The translations under genes were made by a program, and so were the position numbers. From assembly GCA_020744425.1 (NCBI GenBank), contig JAGMUV010000004.1, positions 248,001 to 312,000 of the forward strand: a DNA stretch of 64,000 nucleotides. The letters run 5' to 3'. The notes beneath the pieces were generated by a model, which saw only the letters and a list, made by a program, of their open reading frames with translations, did not search any database and had not been told where the DNA came from. The DNA is from Dactylonectria macrodidyma (lineage: Eukaryota > Ascomycota > Sordariomycetes > Hypocreales > Nectriaceae). Each line of letters opens with the position of its first letter. Position 1 is the first letter of the stretch. Of the stretch, positions 34,952 to 44,076 are shown in pieces.

Positions 34952-37010
34952 ATGCCCTCCAAGCCGCGCGCCGAAAAGCAGGAGGGGAGTGTAAGTTCAA
35001 AAGCCCATCTACATATTCTTTAGGGTGGTACTGATGCACTAGGCAGATTGGCAACTCGTTTGCCTCCCTTGCAGGGGAGAAGGAGACCCTGCTCCCTGAA
35101 AGATACCTGGATCTCAAGCGGTGAGCATGGTTCCTTGGTGGCTGCGTCAAACAGGCAATTCGAGAAGCTAGGCAAACTTTACTGACTGAAACCCCCAGTG
35201 AGCTCATTGGTGACAAAGCCAACCAAGCGTCCCTCATTACAGCCTGGGCACGATTGACTTCTCGACTTGCCGAGCTGTCGGATGGGATTGAGGAAAAGCA
35301 GCAACACGTACGTTTAGTCTTAGTTCCATATACATTATTATTGCGTCTTACATCACTTGCTGATCACGATGACTAGACAATCCCGGAAGCCACCTACGAT
35401 GAACTCGTCGACAACCCTTTGCCTGAGCTCATCAACCGTATCAGGAAGTGCGGTTCTGTAGTGATCCATGGGACCGTCTCGAAGGACCAGGTTAGTTACA
35501 CGAACTTCTCGCGTTCCCTGGCTAGTCCACTCCCTAACGCCTTGTAGGCATTGAAATGGCTTGATGACGTTCGAGACTACATCAACTTGAACCCTCAAGT
35601 GAAAGGCTTCCCTGAGGATGACAAGCAGGTTTACGAAATCTAGTGCGTTATTCCCATCATCTCCTCTTCCATAACTTTATACATCCGTGCGTTCAACTCA
35701 GCGTTACTAACGAGGGAGCAGCTGGTCTAAAGCCCAGCAGGAGGCACGTTCTCATCCACGGATGATGAAGACACAAGCGGCCCTTCTATCTATCTTCACT
35801 GCCCCTCCTGAGTCAGACATTTCGCTCACCACTCCCCTTGTGTATTCGGATCGGCTTCGAATCAGGAGTCCAGGAGACGCAACGTTCGCCTTAGGACCTC
35901 ATATAGATGGAGGCAGTATTGAGCGATGGGAGGACCCCACTTACCGTCAAGTTTACGAGAAGATTCTAGCAGGGAAGTGGGAAGAGTTTGACGCCTGGGA
36001 GATGGGTAAGTTTGGCGAAATGCCTCTTCACGCGATTTGAGAATGCGACTCAACTGATTTGGGCAGACAAACGCGCCAACGCAGTCCAGGACCTGTACCC
36101 TGGACCCGGTAGTGTAAGAACTCTTATTAAATCTTTACCTAATTACTCATAGTTGCTGACTTCGAGCAAAGACGGGCCTATACCGCTCGTGGCAGGGCTG
36201 GACCTCCCTCTCCGAGACAGGTCCCGCCGAGGGAACTCTACTCGTTTACCCCTTCATTCGTGAACACACCGCTTATCTGCTGATGCGTCCTTTGTTCAAG
36301 CCAAAGAAACCTAAGTCGGACTTCCAGGATGGAAAGGCTTTCTTGACCCCTGATAACTGGGAGCTGGATTTTGAGACTACCAACTTCCCAGGCTCTCCTC
36401 ACCATCGCAACCAAGAATTGAACGACGCGACCCACCCTCACTTGGAGCTATTGCGAACTATGGTGTGCATGCCAAAGGTGTATCCTGGTGACTCGGTGTG
36501 GTGGCACAGTGGTGAGTGATGATTTGCGATCCATCGCTCTCCTGCAAAACGGCTGACTGACTCGCCTACGTTTCTCAAGATGTCATTCACGCCGTAGAAT
36601 CACAACATCGTGGGCAAAACGCTGCCGCAGTTTTCTACATCCCAGCTGTCGCTCTCACTCCCAAGAATACGGAATACATCCGGGATCAGAGAGCGACGCT
36701 CCTCTCGGGAAGACCAGCCCCAGACTTTCCCGGCGGTATCGGAGAGAGCGAGTTCAAAGGCCGGGGCACGGGAGATGACTTGCTGACCGTGGAAGGAAAG
36801 GAAGGGTGAGTTTTAGCCATAATTGGCTTCGAGCAGATGATGAATACAGACACTAACCAAGTCAGCATCGGCCTCGTACCTTTTAGACTCGCTGGTGATA
36901 TGTCAGAGACCGAGAGGTCAACCAGACAGGCGGCGTAAGTGTTCTCAAGTGTGCGTCATTAGCAATCAGCCAGCTAATTCACTAATAGTAATTCTATCCT
37001 TGGGTTCTGA
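34952..37010 (+). CDS. DUF1479 family Fe(II)/2-oxoglutarate-type oxygenase (YbiU-like)
   Basis: Eleven exons (34952..34990, 35047..35120, 35199..35307, 35377..35490, 35548..35642, 35722..36005, 36067..36113, 36172..36511, 36580..36805, 36866..36934, 36989..37010) give 472 residues. The joined protein has the DUF1479 layout: PELINRIRKCGSVVIHGTVS, QVYEIYWSKAQQEARSHPRM, then the putative iron site H204-I-D206 in LGPHIDGGSIERW and H371 in SVWWHSDVIHAVE. GLYRSWQGWTSLSETGPAEG and LLVYPF lie between them. Members are jelly-roll dioxygenase-like proteins common in fungi and bacteria; the reaction is not established. Ten introns in 2 kb is dense for this window. The PhyH oxygenase and a regulator lie next to it. 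No targeting signal is apparent. Confidence 0.85.
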
Positions 37011-38282
37011 TCTGTGATATTGGGCAGCTAGGATTTTAAACGGAAATGGATAAAAAGTCTACTCATGTAGATAGAAAAAATTGTCCCAAGGCGATGTGGA
37101 CCGCCCTTCGGAAGACCTCTTCCAGCGGCCGGCTCCAATATCATCACCATCGCGTTCGGACGATGGCCTCAATTGAGTGGTTTTGACCTCATATAACTAT
37201 AAAAAATAGTCGTGACACATCATCTTCTGTACCTCTTTAGCAAACCAAAACTGCAGTTAGTGGCGTCTAGTTTACCGCAGCTCCCTTCCTTAAGGCTATG
37301 TGGAATTTATGCTGCCATTTAGGCAACATTATAGTTCTGTTCTTATCGTGGTTCTGGGTCTAAATGGTACTACTCGCGACCCTTTTGGACTGTGTGAGAA
37401 TTGCTTGCAAGAGAAGCGCCAACGGCGGCCGGGAAATATTTCCAGGGTTGTCGAGTTCGTCTTTGAGAACTCAATGCCTCATCCCCTCCCCTTTTGATGG
37501 CCTCCAGAACGGGCGGGTGGTGCCACTCGACGGAACATATGACATGTCGGAATGGGGTAACAAATGCTGAGCACCATGATTGACAATCTGAGCCTCCCTA
37601 GGGCCACGAACGCCCGTAATGGTGGACAGCTGAGCATTGTGCATACCCTGAACAGGGGTCCTAGACTACCTGTCTACTTACCTGGCGCGGGACGATGGAA
37701 GACTAAGCCCAAGAAGTGATGTGACAAGATGATTGAGAAAGGATGCGAGCCGATTGGTGCTACGACGGATATGATCCCCATTAGTGCAAGGCTACCGCAC
37801 TCACCAAAATGACAGGGTAATCAGATGCACCCTTATGGGCAGCGAATAGGCTGCTAATCTGACGACAAGGGATTTGTTTGCTACTGGTTGACTGATGGTG
37901 GTGCCAACGCGGACATCAAGGTAGGTTATGCTTGAAGGTATGCTTAATCGCGCCTCGCTTGACCGGTCCGAAGCCGTATGAACCTACCTTGTCACTAAAC
38001 AAATGCTGTTTGAAGCGCGATTCGATCCTAGGGAGGGACGAGAAAGATCCTGAAAGTCGTTGAATGGGTACTTGTTTACTTCCAAATGTGGAGATCAAAT
38101 TGATTCAATTTAGCTACTTCGTGGAAAGTCGTGTTGAACAACTAACTGATACGAAAAGAAAACTAGGTTGCTATGTTCCACCTCTGTAAAACCTAACCCA
38201 CAGCCCTGGCCATACGAGTCCAGTCCTGAAAATGTTAGTCCTTTTCGCATTGGAAGAAACATCTCGCTTACCTCAAACCCCT
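37011..38282. other. Intergenic, convergent
   Basis: About 1.27 kb between the DUF1479 gene and the small secreted protein. AT-rich, no supportable gene or clear repeat. Confidence 0.55.
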
Positions 38283-38558
38283 TCAGTGGTCGGAGCTGCA
38301 GTGGAATACGTATCCGGCATCGCCATCACCGCACCGCTCAGAGTCATGGGTGTGGCAAAGAGATCCCTGAGGGGGCGTGAACGAGTAGCAGCACCACTCG
38401 CACTCGAGGCTGCCCTCCTCCTCAAAGGGCTCACAGTTGCCGCCTGGAAGAGGGCAGTCGCGCTTGAAGACGGAGGCGGCGTCAACGTTGGTTGATGGAA
38501 GGGCAGCGGCGCCCAATGAGAAGGCGGCCAGGGCCAGGAATGATTTGATGGTGACCAT
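38283..38558 (-). CDS. Small secreted cysteine-rich protein (effector-like)
   Basis: A single exon codes for 91 residues. A clear signal peptide (MVTIKSFLALAAFSLGAAAL) is followed by a short propeptide ending in FKR, a Kex2-type site, and a mature part of about 58 residues with eight cysteines (DC, NC, EC, WCC, LC, RC, HC), enough for four disulfides. The mature part is acidic (EEEGSLE, DGDAG) and has His near Cys (CHTHDSERC, FHCSSDH). No known family is recognised; size and cysteine content resemble candidate effectors or small cell-wall proteins. A TATAAA box lies about 100 bp upstream. It is divergent from the large Cys/His repeat surface protein across a shared 766-bp promoter, so joint expression is possible. 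Confidence 0.78.
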   Translation of the reverse strand: MVTIKSFLALAAFSLGAAALPSTNVDAASVFKRDCPLPGGNCEPFEEEGSLECEWCCYSFTPPQGSLCHTHDSERCGDGDAGYVFHCSSDH

Positions 38559-38656
38559 GATGGATTGAGGAAAGATGTGTTGTTTTGGATGAAGGGAGTT
38601 TGCTTGTGAGGTAGATTGAGGTGTTGCTTACTTCCTCCTTGCTACCTCCTCGCGTC

Positions 38657-38662
38657 TTTATA
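38657..38662 (-). promoter_or_regulatory. TATA box of the small secreted protein gene
   Basis: TATAAA on the minus strand about 100 nt before the start codon at 38558; a fitting core promoter position. Confidence 0.5.
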
Positions 38663-39201
38663 CTTCTCAGGGCACGAAGAAGCTCGAAAAGAGTCGCATC
38701 GTCATGAATCTGCCTCTCTTTGCTCCGACGTGTAAGAAAGTCTTCACAATCCAACAAGGTTCTCCAACGAGATGTGACCGCATGGTTCTTGTCATTCAAT
38801 GCATCCTCATGCGCTCAGCATGTGACCATTTTGTCCATCTGTGCAGACAACAACGTGCTAAGAACCTCTCAGACCGAGCTGAAAACGAAAGAACTTGTGC
38901 TGATGGGCTTGGCAACTGGCTAACTAAGCTCTCTTGGTGCTGGACCGGTCCGCAAAGGTTCTCTTTCAACTGATGGCAACTTGCGAGATTTTTTTCAACC
39001 ACCTTGATGAGTGCACGGGTCCCCCACGTAATTGTCTTGAAGAGGAAAGTGAAGAGATAATACTGAACGCCACCCGACAGGCCGAAGCGAGATCCCTGCG
39101 CGAACGGCGGTAGGAAAAGAGACAACATGGCTGTATCATAACTTGGCATTGACGAGCCTAACCTTGAAATTATATGGCTAAGCAAAAAGGTGCTTAACAA
39201 T

Positions 39202-39216
39202 ACTTGTCTGACAAGT
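39202..39216. promoter_or_regulatory. 15-bp palindrome ACTTGTC-T-GACAAGT
   Basis: Perfect 7-bp inverted arms around one base, about 12 bp upstream of the TATA box of the repeat-protein gene. Candidate operator; factor unknown. Confidence 0.4.
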
Positions 39217-39227
39217 CTGGATTTGTG

Positions 39228-39233
39228 TATAAA
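39228..39233 (+). promoter_or_regulatory. TATA box of the HGDHWHC-repeat protein gene
   Basis: TATAAA 92 nt before the ATG at 39325, flanked by two palindromes. Confidence 0.5.
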
Positions 39234-39245
39234 GTTGACGTCAAC
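39234..39245. promoter_or_regulatory. CRE-type palindrome GTTGACGTCAAC
   Basis: A perfect 12-bp palindrome containing TGACGTCA, the full consensus of CREB/ATF-type bZIP factors (Atf1/AtfA in fungi, linked to stress responses). It starts directly after the TATA box, an unusual position that could place the factor over the transcription start region. Confidence 0.5.
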
Positions 39246-39324
39246 TTCCCTCGATTAAGAAGTCCTACCTCGGCTCATCCCAACTCATCATTTGTCATTC
39301 GAACCAAGTGTGGTTTCAGCCAAG

Positions 39325-41874
39325 ATGTCCTTCAAGCCTTGGGCCCTGTGCCTTCTCATGGGCCAGTCTGTATCGGCCCTTGCTATCCCTCGAGCTGAGA
39401 CAACTCAGGCACCTACACAAGCGATGGCCTGCTCGTAAGTGTCTTCTAGCAAGCATTGTGTACCCTTGTTGTCCTGCAAATGAACAGATTACTGACTTGG
39501 ATAACCCTCAAACTTGTAGTGACATCACCAGCACCCGCTGGGGCATTGAGACCACGGTCCCTGATTTCCAGAGCTTGTACAGCTCCATCAATGAGAAGTA
39601 CTACACTCAGGATCACACTTGGACCGGCTCTGCCATCCCTGTCTACACCACAGTGTACTACAGGTCCGGAACACCCAGGCTGACTGCTTATGGATACATT
39701 CAATCGGATATTCTAGCAGCGGAGGGGTATCGTATCATTTCATCAGTCACGACGATACCAACATGTACCACCACGACAACCGCCCAGGTGCCTGCGTCAC
39801 CCACCGGCTCCATCTGCAGCTTGCATGTAGATCATTGTAAGATAACCCCGACCGCAAGTACTGATACCTGGCCTTTACTGACAAAAATGAAGGGCATTGC
39901 GAGCCATACCCAAGCACCACGGAGAGCCAGACCTCGGGAGAGAGTACAGCAGATGCAACCTGCTCCCCTCATGGTGACCATTGGCATTGTCCCCCGGGCG
40001 TCCCCGAGCCAACATCGCCACCGGCGGAGGAACCTGAGGAGTCGAGTACTACATCGACGGCTTTAGGAACCTGCTCACCACATGGAGATCACTGGCACTG
40101 TCCCCCAGGTGTGCCTGAGCCCACCGTGCCACCAGTTCAAAAGCCTGAAGAGTCAGAAACAACAACAGCAGCTTTAGGGACTTGCTCTCCTCATGGAGAC
40201 CACTGGCACTGCCCTTCAGGCGTCCCTGAACCAACGAGTCCACCAGTGGGAGAGACCGAAACCTCAACGACATCAGCGGCTCTCGGAACATGCTCACCTC
40301 ACGGAGATCATTGGCACTGTCCTCCGGGGGTACCGGAGCCCACCACGCCTCCGATCGAGGAGCCTGAAGAGTCGGAAACTACAACAGTGGCTTTAGGGAC
40401 TTGTTCACCGCACGGAGATCACTGGCACTGCCCCTCAGGCGTACCCGAACCAACTACGCCTCCAGTTGACGAACCTAATGAACCCCAAACGACTACGACC
40501 CAGACCACCAAGAAGACTACAACTACTTCAACTAGTGTTGGAACGTGCTCTCCTCATGGAGATCATTGGCATTGTCCTCCAGGTGTGCCTGAACCGACTT
40601 CTCCACCGACAGAGGCGCCTGAAGAACCAACAACGACTAGCACAACCCAGAAAGCGATTGACTCTACAACTACCACAGCAACCTTGGGAACTTGCTCGCC
40701 TCACGGGGATCACTGGCACTGTCCTCCAGGCGTTCCCGAGCCAACTACACCACCCATTGGGAACCCCGAGGAACCACAGCAGACGACGGCAAACGCCGGA
40801 ACCTGTTCTCCTCATGGAGATCATTGGCACTGTCCTTCAGGTGTACCTGAGCCTACAACACCACCTCCAACCTCACCAACCGAAAACCCTGAGCAGCCTG
40901 AAGAGCCAAACGGTACGAAGACAGCTGATGCAACCTGTTCTGCTCATGGAGATCACTGGCACTGCCCTGAAGGTGTGCCAGAACCAACATCTCCCCCTGC
41001 TTCAAGCGATGATGACGCTGAAGACGAAGAGTATGATCACGATGGGGAGTCCGAGGGTGAGGAATGTGTCGCCCACGAAGACCACTGGCATTGCCCCGAG
41101 GGCGTTGAAGAGCCTTCGTATGCGCCTGGTGATGAGCCAAGCGACAACGGTGATTCTGAAAATTCTGAGGGTTCTGGAGAGTGTGTCGCCCACGGTGATC
41201 ATTGGCACTGTCCTGAGGGTGTCGAGGAGCCTCCGTACGCCCCAGGTGATGATTCCAACGCCGACGGGGATTCTGGAGGCTCAGACGGCGCTGAGGGTTC
41301 TGAAAGCTCTGGAGAATGTGTTGCGCATGGAGACCACTGGCATTGTCCGAATGGCGTCGAGGAGCCACCGTATGCTCCGGGTGATGAGCCTGATGAAATT
41401 GGCGACTCTGAAGATACCGAGAGCTCTGGAGAGTGTGAGGCCCATGGCGACCACTGGCATTGTCCGGATGGCGTTGAGGAGCCCCCATACGCCCCTGGCG
41501 ATGAACTCACTGATGAAAGTGCGGAAGAGTGCGTTGCGCATGGTGATCATTGGCATTGCCCCGAGGGCGTTGAAGAGCCTTCTTTTGCCCCTGGTGATGA
41601 GCCCAACGACGATGGAGATTCCGAAGGCACTGGTGATGGCGAAGAGTGCGTCGCTCACGGAGATCACTGGCACTGCCCTGACGGCGTTCCAGAGCCCACG
41701 AGTCCACCGACGGTCACTGAAGCCTCGACGATGGTCACAGCAACAAGACAGACCAGCGAAGCAACTGAACCTTTGGTCATTGTTAGCGGAAACAGCGGGA
41801 ATATCCGACAAGCTCCTGCGGCAGAGTACATCGCGCTCATCGCCGCATTCTGCTTCGGGGCCCTGCTCATCTAG
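39325..41874 (+). CDS. Surface protein with 15 tandem HGDHWHC Cys/His modules, probable GPI anchor
   Basis: Exons 39325..39434, 39520..39836 and 39893..41874 give 802 residues. There is a signal peptide (MSFKPWALCLLMGQSVSA), then a region of about 120 residues rich in Tyr/Thr (residues 37-135). A divergent motif HVDHWHC (139-145) follows, whose Trp codon is split by intron 2. Residues 166-748 hold fifteen modules of the form C-[SVE]-[PA]-H-[GE]-D-H-W-H-C-P-x-G-V-[PE]-E-P. Modules 1-8 have Thr/Pro-rich, probably O-glycosylated linkers; module 9 is transitional and modules 10-15 have acidic Asp/Glu/Ser/Gly linkers with [SP]-[YF]-A-P-G-D. The C-terminus (SGNSGNIRQ, then a hydrophobic tail ending FGALLI) fits a GPI signal. 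H-x-x-H-x-H plus two Cys per module suggests metal binding; no function is established here. Confidence 0.85.
39961..40935 (+). repeat. HGDHWHC modules, Thr/Pro-linker subfamily (8 copies)
   Basis: Eight in-frame repeats of 36-49 codons, each starting CSPHGDHWHCP and continuing GVPEPT.PP. Linkers vary in length and are rich in Thr, Pro and Glu. The cores are nearly identical in protein but differ at silent positions (for example CAT/CAC, GGA/GGT), so the array is not a very recent expansion. Confidence 0.85.
40936..41710 (+). repeat. HGDHWHC modules, acidic-linker subfamily (7 copies)
   Basis: Seven in-frame repeats with C-x-A-H-[GE]-D-H-W-H-C-P. The first (CSAHGDHWHCPEGVPEPT) is transitional, the next five carry GVEEP.[YF]APGD, and the last (at 41647) returns to GVPEPTSPP. 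Linkers are rich in Asp, Glu, Ser and Gly. One copy has HEDHWHC instead of HGDHWHC. Confidence 0.85.
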
Positions 41875-42292
41875 AGTCTGTTGGGTGAGAGTCATCCCTG
41901 AGATACTACTGTGGATTGGGATAATGGGGGTTTGCTTGCAATTTCACATTCTACACATGTCTTGGCTACTGTAGTCCAGACATCATGACATTTGTGTACA
42001 TTCTGCACCATCCTTAGACTGAGGTGTCTACTGCATTTGGACCCATTCATTCATACAGCCACTGGGCCGTCAATAATTTAAAGACTTCAATTTTATCCAA
42101 TCCAATCCAATGATGTGCTAAAATTCATCCGAGTGCTGGTATGTCTTACTGAACTTCGGGGTAATTACTATATACAGGGCACATAGACATTCTCCTACAT
42201 GGTCCATGCAGTGGCCAAGTTCGGGATGATTATAGTATCAACTACTCTAGACGTAATAAATGGAACTTGCTCTTGTCTATTGTATATGGAAT
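41875..42292. other. Intergenic, convergent
   Basis: 418 bp between the 3' ends of the repeat-protein gene and the NmrA-like gene. AT-rich, with nothing notable. Confidence 0.6.
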
Positions 42293-43458
42293 CTATGGGC
42301 CTTGCCACTTTGATCTCGCCAACCATTCCTCAAAGGTGCTTGCTCTCACGCCAAGGTCCTCCCAAGAAGTGTCATTCTTATAGTCCATAGTTCCGTAGCA
42401 AATCTTATCGCTTAGAGCCACGGCGATCCACTGCATCATTTGCCTGATATCCTCTTCATATCCCTTCCCGACTGTGGCTGCCACAGTGGCTCCCCATTCC
42501 TCGATAGTCGTCATTTCAAAGCGAGAAGGCTGAGATGTTACCTTTGAGAAGATTTCCGGAAATTCAGAGAACCGGATTTTGGGGCTGACCACAGGATATG
42601 CCTTTGAACCTGTCTTCTGTGGGCCCGCTGAGAAAACCGCTTTGATCAATTGTATTAGTTTCGCAATGGTACGGACCTCTTCTGACCTAGTTGTTGGCAC
42701 TCACCGCTTGCGAAAACTCCAATATCGTAGCCTGGATCAACCCAATCGGCGAGCGTGTCACCGGGAACGGGAGCACAAAAGCGGATGGAGCCATCTCCTA
42801 CGAATTTTCATGAGCCAGGGGACTTGAATAACATCGGAAACGACAGACCTTCTCGTCGACAATACTGCGACCAAAGCATGTTGGTGTAAAAGAGGCCTAC
42901 ACTTCTTCATTAGACCTAAATATGGGACTGCAGAATCACAAAATAACCTGGGAGCAAAGATGTGACAGTAGGTAATCGCTTTCGGGCGAGCTGCTCAATT
43001 TCGTGTTTGTAATCGAAATGGTAGACCTTGGTGAAGACCCCGTCGCTCGAGAGCGTAAGATTGGGGAGACTACTCATGACAAAATGCTGGACTTTGCAAT
43101 GATCTGCTGCGTCTACAATGTTGCTACCAGCGGCTAGCTCATGTCGCAACTGATCTTCGGTATCGATGGTCTGACCTGAGAGCCGATTATGCGTCACGGC
43201 AAAGACTCCATAGGCATTCTGGAAAGCGAGGCGTAAACTCTCCACGTCGTATATACTGGCCTTGGACAGACTCAGTCTTCCACCCGATTGGAAGTCTGCT
43301 ACTAGGCTTTGAGCTGCTGGACTGCCGACGTCTCGCGTGATGGCGCGGACGTGGAAGGACGGGGATGTCTTATGAAGAAGAGCCCGGACAACACCTCGTC
43401 CTTGGTTTCCCGTTGCACCTAGAACCACGATGATGCGGGCTTGTTGATTGGAGGACAT
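42293..43458 (-). CDS. NmrA-like NAD(P)-binding protein
   Basis: Four exons, complement(42293..42639, 42705..42797, 42849..42896, 42948..43458), give 332 residues. The start MSSNQQARIIVV leads straight into the Rossmann motif GATGNQGRGVV (residues 14-24), which is why I prefer it to an upstream in-frame ATG at 43614. Other NmrA-family marks are AFQNAYGVFAVTH, VQHFVMSSLPN and KHEIEQLARKRLPTVTSLLPG; splicing restores LLPGLFYTNM and GDGSIRFCAPVPGDTLADWVDPGYDIGVFAS. These are short-chain-dehydrogenase-fold proteins that often sense NAD(P) redox state (nitrogen-metabolite repression in the founding member), and many are plain reductases. A Mutator-like element ends 375 bp upstream of the start codon, so its promoter may be changed. 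Confidence 0.88.
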
Positions 43459-43832
43459 GGTTGAATTTGGTAAATTTTGGAACGTGGGTTTGTTCTTTGC
43501 TTTTCTTTTTCTGTGTATGCAGGATCTGGGCGAGATACCAGAGCAAGTTTTAAAATGGCAGAATCGCCTCAGCTCTGTTTGTTCGCTGACAACGGGATGT
43601 GAAGCGCGGGGCAAGTGATTTGGTGGATGCGGAAGTACGGATATATAGACTACTCATCGAGATCGGTGAAAGTCATGATATTATTGGGCGTCGTATTCAA
43701 AAGAGCTTCGTATGAACAAACCAGAATTCCTCATTGGCGGCTACGGTGGGTTAATTCAAGCCACACACTCATCGACGATGTAATCGGTCCCACATCAAGG
43801 ATTCCACCATCTATGTGAAATGAATATATTTT
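43459..43832. other. Promoter of the NmrA-like gene, bounded by a transposon
   Basis: 374 bp from the NmrA start to the left end of the Mutator-like element. The last 8 bp (43825-43832) are the TATATTTT target duplication. No defined site seen. Confidence 0.5.
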
Positions 43833-43876
43833 GAGTAGTGCTATTCGGGCTGTATGATATTGCTATCCGGGCTGTA
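43833..43876 (+). repeat. Left terminal inverted repeat of the Mutator-like element
   Basis: 44 bp starting GAGTAGTGCTATTCGGG, exactly the reverse complement of 46656-46699. It contains two nearly identical 15-mers, GCTATTCGGGCTGTA and GCTATCCGGGCTGTA, with a 22-bp period; these are candidate transposase binding sites. Confidence 0.92.
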
Positions 43877-44076
43877 TCGATCACATGACCACGTAATTTT
43901 CAACCGCATTCGGCAAATGCTCCCCGCCACACCAAAATTACAGTGTAAGTCAAAGAACGTGAATAACATCAGGCCAATTCAATCAAGGTCAACACATCAC
44001 AACAGCCCGCGAGCCCGGCTACAACCAAATCGTTCAAAAAACGCATTTCCGGTGTTTCTTCTGAAAAATAGTATTT

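Larger units (their letters stand above)
38559..39324. other. Bidirectional promoter of two secreted cysteine-rich proteins
   Basis: 766 bp between divergent starts, with a TATA box on each side and two palindromes close to the right-hand gene (listed separately). Open frames inside it are short, overlapping and unconvincing. Confidence 0.55.

Noticed and set aside
39961..41710. CRISPR-like regular repeats
   Set aside because: The repeats are in-frame protein modules of variable spacing in a eukaryotic gene.
40466..41974. 502-codon open frame on + overlapping the Cys/His repeat gene
   Set aside because: It is a second frame of the same repeat array. The open frame follows from the periodic repeats; it has no domain and no start context. 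The minus-strand frames over the same array (such as 40853-41488) are rejected for the same reason.
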